This document shows, one piece after another, positions 9,188-12,671 of a stretch of DNA of 12,671 bases; positions within the stretch are counted from its first letter, which is position 1; each line of letters starts with the position of its first letter. A model generated the notes under the pieces. That model searched no databases. It saw only the letters and a list, made by a program, of their open reading frames with translations, and had not been told where the DNA came from. The position numbers were made by a program, and so were the translations under genes. This DNA comes from Physocladia obscura (Eukaryota > Chytridiomycota > Chytridiomycetes > Chytridiales > Chytriomycetaceae). Location: assembly GCA_027596945.1 (NCBI GenBank), contig JADGJH010000987.1, positions 1 through 12,671 on the forward strand, in the 5' to 3' direction.

Positions 9188-10047
9188 TAAAATAAAAAAA
9201 AAATGATTGATTATTTTTTATTAAAAAAAGAATCAAAGATTTTTTAAAAAACACCAAAACAAAATATATATATATATATATATAATGAACGAGAAGTGCT
9301 TGCTTATTTTTTCTTTACCAAAGTCTGCCAGCTTTTTTCAACCTCACCCAAAGCCTCCCAAACTTTTGCCCTTTTAAAACACACTGGCATAAACGACAGC
9401 GGAGCCGCCGTGGAGGGAGTACTCAAAAGCTGGGCGAGTGCGAATGCGGACATGTACATTGAATATAAACTCGATTGGATAAGTGACAGACGGTGGTAAT
9501 TACTTGGTGGAGAATTTTGTGTTGTGGTTTGGGCAGTGGTGACGGTTGTGGCAGTGTGTTTTTTGATGTCATCTTTGCGAGAAATAAATGACTCCTGATA
9601 ACAATCATTAAAAGAAGGCATGTTAACCCAAGATTTATATTTTATGTATACTGTTTTTTCAGCATCGCAATTTACATGAATTGATCGAAGTTGTTTCGCC
9701 AATTTTCCCGAATCCTTCAATTTTTCACCGATCCGGACGGCCGCTTCGCAAAGATCCAGCAAGATTCGCGCGACCTGTCCGACTTTCACTGGACTTTTTA
9801 CTACGCACGGAACGTTTTGCTGCTGTTTTTTCAAGCTTGGGATGTGCAGCAAAGTACCCGCAGTGGTTTGTGGCAAGATGGGTTTAGTAAAATTTTCAGC
9901 AGAATTGGGAAGGTGTAGGAGCGTGTTGTTTAAAGAACTGGACGATGTTGTTGAAAAACTTTTTTGAGGTAGTGGTTGTCTGGCAAATGTTGGTTCTTCC
10001 ATTGTTGTACCGCAGTAAGTTGACAATTTTATATTTTTATTCCGCAT
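7199..10047 (-). CDS. Sel1-like repeat (TPR-like) protein, 7-8 exons
   Basis: Exons: 10047-9319 (probably split as 10047-9652 and 9594-9319), 9112-9004, 8928-8724, 8647-8290, 8171-7839, 7768-7418, 7354-7199. The product is 746 residues, or 727 if the 57-nt stretch 9595-9651 is spliced. From about residue 286 to 705 (unspliced numbering) there are about eleven Sel1 repeats of roughly 36 residues, of the form A-x2-LG-x-Y-x2-G-x-GV-x-KD-x4-A-x2-WY-x-KAAE-x-G; examples are NNLGICYEEGKGIIKD and YNLGICYEQGIGVEKDWEKG. Such solenoids bind proteins as scaffolds, for example Skt5/Chs4 and Hrd3. There is no signal peptide or membrane segment, and no CaaX tail as in Chs4, so I assign no orthologue. The N-terminal 240 residues are Ser/Thr-rich with two helical stretches (about 85-125 and 222-275). 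The C-terminus is basic, then Gln/Ser-rich. Start: ATG at 10047 is first in frame after a TAA; ATG at 10002 has a better context (CAACAATGG). Joins restore repeat periodicity (KW/FSQAA, AAEL/GNAHAQ, AADK/DSTKA, FEE/AARLG). Confidence 0.9.
8684..8699. repeat. (AT)n tract in Sel1-gene intron 8648-8723
   Basis: AT dinucleotide run inside the 76-nt intron that separates the second and third Sel1 repeats. Its length may vary between isolates. Confidence 0.7.
9113..9318 (-). other. 206-nt AT-rich intron with two (AT)n tracts
   Basis: Donor GTAAAG at 9318-9313, acceptor TTTTAG at 9117-9112/9113. It is the longest intron in the window and contains an A-tract followed by (AT)n (9156-9189) and a second (AT)n (9264-9284). 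Removing it joins KSWQTL to LMHLTLEIV in phase 0, inside a predicted long helix. Confidence 0.8.
9595..9651 (-). other. probable 57-nt in-frame intron of the Sel1 gene
   Basis: Minus strand: starts GTATAC, has GTTAAC about 30 nt in, then a pyrimidine-rich stretch, and ends TTATCAG/GAG. It is much more AT-rich than its flanks. It is 57 nt long (19 codons), lies in phase 0 and has no stop, so the reading frame runs through it whether or not it is spliced. It encodes a segment starting VYIKYKSWVN that has no obvious role. Confidence 0.6.
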
Positions 10048-10272
10048 TGTCTTTTAAGAAATCAACAATGCATATAGACTGAAACTTTTATAAGCAGTAA
10101 AACAGTAAGAAAGAAAAAACTCAACTGGGAGAAAACAGAAGAAACAAAAAAAGGCAAAAAAAAAACAAACACCGAGGCAAACGAATGCAACCACCGCCAT
10201 ATCATCCATTCTCACCGTTCAACCAACTACTGATTCCACACATTTCTGTTTTGTTGTGCAAAAAAATCGTTC
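10048..10272 (-). promoter_or_regulatory. intergenic promoter region of the Sel1 gene, with TATA-like box
   Basis: 225 bases between the stop of the 11-mer-repeat gene and the first ATG of the Sel1 gene. On the minus strand TATAAAAG occurs at 10092-10085, about 40 bases before the ATG at 10047 and 83 before the ATG at 10002. A start site about 30 bases after the box would leave almost no 5' UTR for the first ATG, which slightly favours the second. Long T/pyrimidine runs (minus strand) lie upstream of the box. Confidence 0.45.
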
Positions 10273-11649
10273 TCAATTCGCCGTCAACATTCCAGCAGTC
10301 CTCTGCCCCTCCAAATACATGCCCCTCACAATACTCTGGAAATTATCCACCGTCAATTTAACCCCTAAAGTTCTGCCACGTGCACAAGTTGGCGCATAGC
10401 AAACTTGGCCCGGCTTGCAAGTAGGGCTGTAGCAACTAACACTAACGCCCTTTCCCTCTTCAATCAACGTTGCTGCAACGTCTTTTGCGGTGCTGGTGAT
10501 GGTCGCGGCTGTTTCTTTCGTCGAGGATACTATATCGTGCACTGTTTCGCGGGCTACTTCAATCCATTCGAATGTGGAATCGAGGAGGCTGGTAAGACCG
10601 GAGGCTTTTGCTGTATTTGACGTCCATTCGCTTCATTTATGAGGAAGAAGAGTTTAGTGTGGAAATATCAAAAAAAAATGCGTGGGCGAGTACTAGTCCT
10701 CACCTGGCTTTATGTACTGTGCTTGTCGCGATGCCAATGGCAGAATCTTTTGTTGTAGTCGCTAAGCGACCAACAGATGCAACTGTATTAGTGGCTCGTT
10801 GACTGTTGCGAAAAAAATCAGCAAAAAGATAAGGAAGAGACAATGTAGTAAACTAACGTTGCATTTGATACAGTCTCGGATGCAGCTTTACTAGTTTTGA
10901 ATTTTTCAAAATTTAACAGAAAAATAAGGGTAGAAAAGAAAAAGAAAACAAAACTCACGTGGCGCTTTCAACAACATCTCTCGCTTTCCCAACCGCAGCA
11001 GGAACAGCGTCTAACACGCCATATTTTTCCAAAACCTCACCACCCGCCAGAGTCAACTGCCCCACAGCACTTCGAAGCTGAGTCTCATAGAACCCTCCAA
11101 CAAGCGGAATATGTGACAAGTACTCTTGCGCTGTGTGCTTTTCAGTGTGCGAGACAATGTAGAGTTTCGATGGATCAGCAGGGTTTGTCGCTTCGAGTTG
11201 CAAGTCCAAGGTCTGATTAATGCGGATTGGAATCAAACCGCCAAGCGCCTTTGGTTGAGAAATTTGAACGAGGGATATTGTTGCGCGTTGGGTGGCAGGA
11301 TCATATTCTGTTTTTTTTTTTTTGATCAGTTACAATTTAATTGGAAAGCAATAAAACAACTGAACTCACCAATGGAATCGATCTGTCCGTCCAGATCAAG
11401 ATTGCTGGCAACTAAAGATGCGTATGACTTGATTATTTCGTCGCGGCCGTTCAGAAGCTGATTCAAAATAAAAAGATCAGTGGATTTCACACACACCCAT
11501 AACATATTTATCACCAGATACGGATTTGTCAGCTTTGCATCCTTGTCGTAATGCGCAGTGATCGCAGCTGAGCTTGCAGCAGCGTTTGGCGACAGAAGAA
11601 CGGAAAACAGTCCTCTGAGTTGTACTGGGATTTGTGCACCGCGGTCCAT
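10273..11649 (-). CDS. SnoaL/NTF2-like protein with 11-residue amphipathic repeats and C-terminal Cys4 motif, 6 exons
   Basis: Exons: 11649-11515, 11457-11370, 11307-10959, 10890-10858, 10802-10704, 10630-10273, joining to 353 residues plus TGA. Residues about 10-160 look like a SnoaL/NTF2-type alpha+beta cone: an N-terminal helix, then HYDKDAKLTNPYLLLNGRDE, a YASLVASN helix, and strands ending in a long HTE-containing segment, as in fungal proteins of that fold. Catalysis cannot be inferred. Residues 180-289 are ten tandem 11-residue units (for example TKAASETVSNA and TQRATNTVASV), rich in Ala/Thr/Ser with hydrophobic or small residues at positions 1, 4, 8 and 11. LEA, perilipin and apolipoprotein-like helices share such a pattern and lie on lipid surfaces, so lipid-droplet or membrane association is an inference. 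Residues 301-317 carry C-x4-C-x5-C-x4-C (CYSPTC...CYAPTC), possibly metal-binding. No signal peptide or transmembrane helix. The start ATG (context AAAAATGG) is strong. I know no characterised protein with this arrangement. Confidence 0.85.
10384..10434 (-). other. Cys4 motif coding segment (C-x4-C-x5-C-x4-C)
   Basis: Encodes residues 301-317, two near-identical hexads CYSPTC and CYAPTC separated by KPGQV. These are the only four cysteines in the 353-residue protein, which suggests a small metal site or a disulfide/lipidation cluster; which of these is unknown. Confidence 0.75.
10468..10993 (-). repeat. tandem 11-residue repeat array, partly exon-coded
   Basis: Residues 180-289 split without gaps into ten 11-residue units. 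Introns fall after the second base of the codon for the first residue of a unit (units beginning at 191, 202 and 235). This makes exon 10890-10858 exactly one unit (33 nt) and exon 10802-10704 exactly three (99 nt). Units 246-256 and 257-267 are the most diverged. Confidence 0.75.
11458..11514 (-). other. 57-nt in-frame intron in the SnoaL-like domain
   Basis: Donor GTGATA and acceptor TTGAATCAG. It is 57 nt, phase 0 and has no stop, so retention would insert 19 residues into the NTF2-like fold between NPYL and LLNGRDE. Splicing gives the compact, family-like run NPYLLLNGRDEIIKSY, which I favour as the main product. Confidence 0.75.
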
Positions 11650-11786
11650 TTTTGAGTCACTTTTTTTCTTCTCAAAATAAGTGTTTTCTGATAATTAATA
11701 AATTGCTCATGGGTGCCTTTTTTTTTTTTCCCGCTTTTTTGTTTTACAGACAGATACATGAAAAGTAAATTAGAATGAACTAAGTG
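11650..11786 (-). promoter_or_regulatory. 137-bp intergenic spacer
   Basis: Must hold the 3' end of the hypothetical gene and the promoter and 5' UTR of the 11-mer-repeat gene. It contains A/T runs but no TATA box that I could identify with confidence. Confidence 0.35.
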
Positions 11787-12575
11787 TCAGTTTTTTGTTT
11801 TGTTATTTCCCAGCAGCAGATAACGTTTGAAGAAAACAACCGACACACGAAACAAGTGTATCCAGGCCGAAACCAAAGCAGAAAACGTCAGGGGCTCTGG
11901 AACTTCGAACGCGTCAAGAAGAGAGTTAATATCGTGCGGACTAGAAGCATCGTTGGTGGAATCGCGGCGAATCAAAAGACGCCCAAACTCTCCTGACACA
12001 GCTGATGAATTTGAGAAATAATGATCGCTATCGTTCTTAACGAGAAGCGGCGTGTAAGAATCGGAAAGAGTCGCGTCAGAGTCAATGAGGGCAATGATGC
12101 ATGTCTCCGAAAGTGATGTTCGCAGCGAATGCGACAGGGCAGCAACAGCATCAATATCGAAACGTGCGCATGTCTTGTCAACATCATCATTGCTGCCTTG
12201 TTTTGCGTTTGTTTGTGGTCTGGCATTGGATTTTGTTGGAATAAGAATGGCGGATGGCAGACTTTGAAATAGCGCCGAACGGGAGGAAAAAGAGAACAAA
12301 GAATTCGTAGCAGGACTGCGCGCGGGAGGTTGTGTTTGACTACGACATGCCTGCGAAACAAGCGATCTGAGCAGTTCCGCCTGTGCGCGCGTTTTTGCTG
12401 CCGTGTCTTTCGCGTCAGTGGTAGCAAACTCAAACGCGGGCTCCAAACTGGATGCAAGAACCAGACGCGTTTTCTCGTCAACAATCGACGCGTAAAAAAG
12501 TTCGCTCGCGTCCGACACGCGTTGATGCTCAACGCGCCATTGTCCCGCTATGTTTTGTGTTGATTTGATCACCAT
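11787..12575 (-). CDS. hypothetical protein, possibly incomplete at its N-terminus
   Basis: The open frame runs from 12629 to a TGA at 11787. I start it at the ATG at 12575 (262 residues) because the sequence beyond is AT-rich and does not look coding. An ATG at 12629 would add 18 residues. An upstream exon is also possible: an acceptor-like ...ACATAG sits at about 12545, and the frame stays open to about 12665, near the window edge. Coding character is supported by higher GC and codon-like composition on this strand. Features: a helical N-terminal part (WRVEHQRVSDASELFYASIV, then an Ala/Lys-rich stretch), a Ser/Pro/Gln-rich middle, a segment CIIALIDSDATLSDSYTPLL, and a hydrophobic C-terminus (LVSAWIHLFRVSVVFF followed by basic residues) that could be a tail anchor or amphipathic helix. 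I recognise no family. The ATG of the downstream gene is 137 bases after the stop. Confidence 0.6.
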   Translation of the reverse strand: MVIKSTQNIAGQWRVEHQRVSDASELFYASIVDEKTRLVLASSLEPAFEFATTDAKDTAAKTRAQAELLRSLVSQACRSQTQPPARSPATNSLFSFSSRSALFQSLPSAILIPTKSNARPQTNAKQGSNDDVDKTCARFDIDAVAALSHSLRTSLSETCIIALIDSDATLSDSYTPLLVKNDSDHYFSNSSAVSGEFGRLLIRRDSTNDASSPHDINSLLDAFEVPEPLTFSALVSAWIHLFRVSVVFFKRYLLLGNNKTKN

Positions 12576-12671
12576 TAGAGAGATTTTGCAAAATGGAATT
12601 CCTTGTGAGAATTCACTGTGAGACCACATGAAGTTCTTAGAATTTCTCTTAATGAAACAAAATCCTTATCA
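12576..12671. other. window-edge sequence upstream of the hypothetical gene
   Basis: AT-rich. It may be promoter or 5' UTR, or an intron plus part of a further exon. The in-frame upstream stop is at 12668-12666. Not resolvable from this window. Confidence 0.4.

Noticed and set aside
9156..9284. AT-rich tract as a possible replication origin or promoter
   Set aside because: It sits inside an intron whose removal joins two coding segments in phase. Simple (AT)n and A-runs are common in introns here.
10611..10625. ACAG acceptor just inside the last exon of the 11-mer-repeat gene
   Set aside because: It gives the wrong phase after the strong CAG/GTGAGG donor. The AAG acceptor at 10632-10631, after a pyrimidine tract, keeps both the frame and the 11-residue register.
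11529..11759. 76-codon minus-strand frame upstream of the 11-mer-repeat gene
   Set aside because: It overlaps exon 1 in another frame, is Lys-rich because of A-runs, and has no domain.
1..12671. tRNA, rRNA, CRISPR array or bacterial operon features
   Set aside because: Looked for on both strands. No cloverleaf with conserved T-loop, no regularly spaced repeats and no ribosome-binding sites were seen, and the introns show a eukaryotic genome.

Overview
The window reads as nuclear DNA from a fungus. Three protein-coding genes have many short introns (55 to about 206 nt, GT-AG, AT-rich). One is clearly a Cdc24-type Rho-family exchange factor, whose Cdc24-type CH, DH, PH and PB1 domain set is a fungal polarity hallmark. 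The intron-rich genes, glycine-rich linkers and copia relic would suit an early-diverging (for example zoosporic) fungus, but that finer placement is a guess.

Layout. Positions 1-2906 are AT-rich and nearly gene-free. They hold T-rich low-complexity sequence, an (AT)n tract and a decayed Ty1/copia relic: two ~160 bp direct repeats starting TGTTAAAGTG (1035 and 1742) that flank a short reverse-transcriptase remnant (1592-1669, + strand). Positions 2907-12629 hold four genes, all on the minus strand, head to tail, with only about 137-225 bp between coding regions. In transcription order from the right: (4) a protein of unknown function, 11787 to 12575 or beyond, perhaps cut by the window edge; (3) a six-exon, 353-residue protein (10273-11649) with a SnoaL/NTF2-like N-terminus, a run of ten 11-residue amphipathic repeats and a Cys4 motif; (2) a Sel1-repeat protein of seven or eight exons (7199-10047); (1) the five-exon CDC24-like gene (2907-7011), 1237 residues.

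Nothing shows that the four genes share a pathway. Cdc24 would activate Cdc42 at growth sites and bind a Bem1-like scaffold through PB1. Sel1-repeat proteins are often scaffolds or adaptors, including in polarity and cell-wall signalling (Chs4/Skt5-type), but this one is not a recognisable orthologue. The most unusual item is gene 3: internal exons of exactly 33 and 99 nt, both phase 2-2, encode one and three 11-residue units of its repeat array, so exon borders coincide with repeat borders.

I built the exon models by hand by joining frames at GT-AG sites. All three spliced reading frames close without internal stops. Exact junctions and starts still rest on sequence alone.
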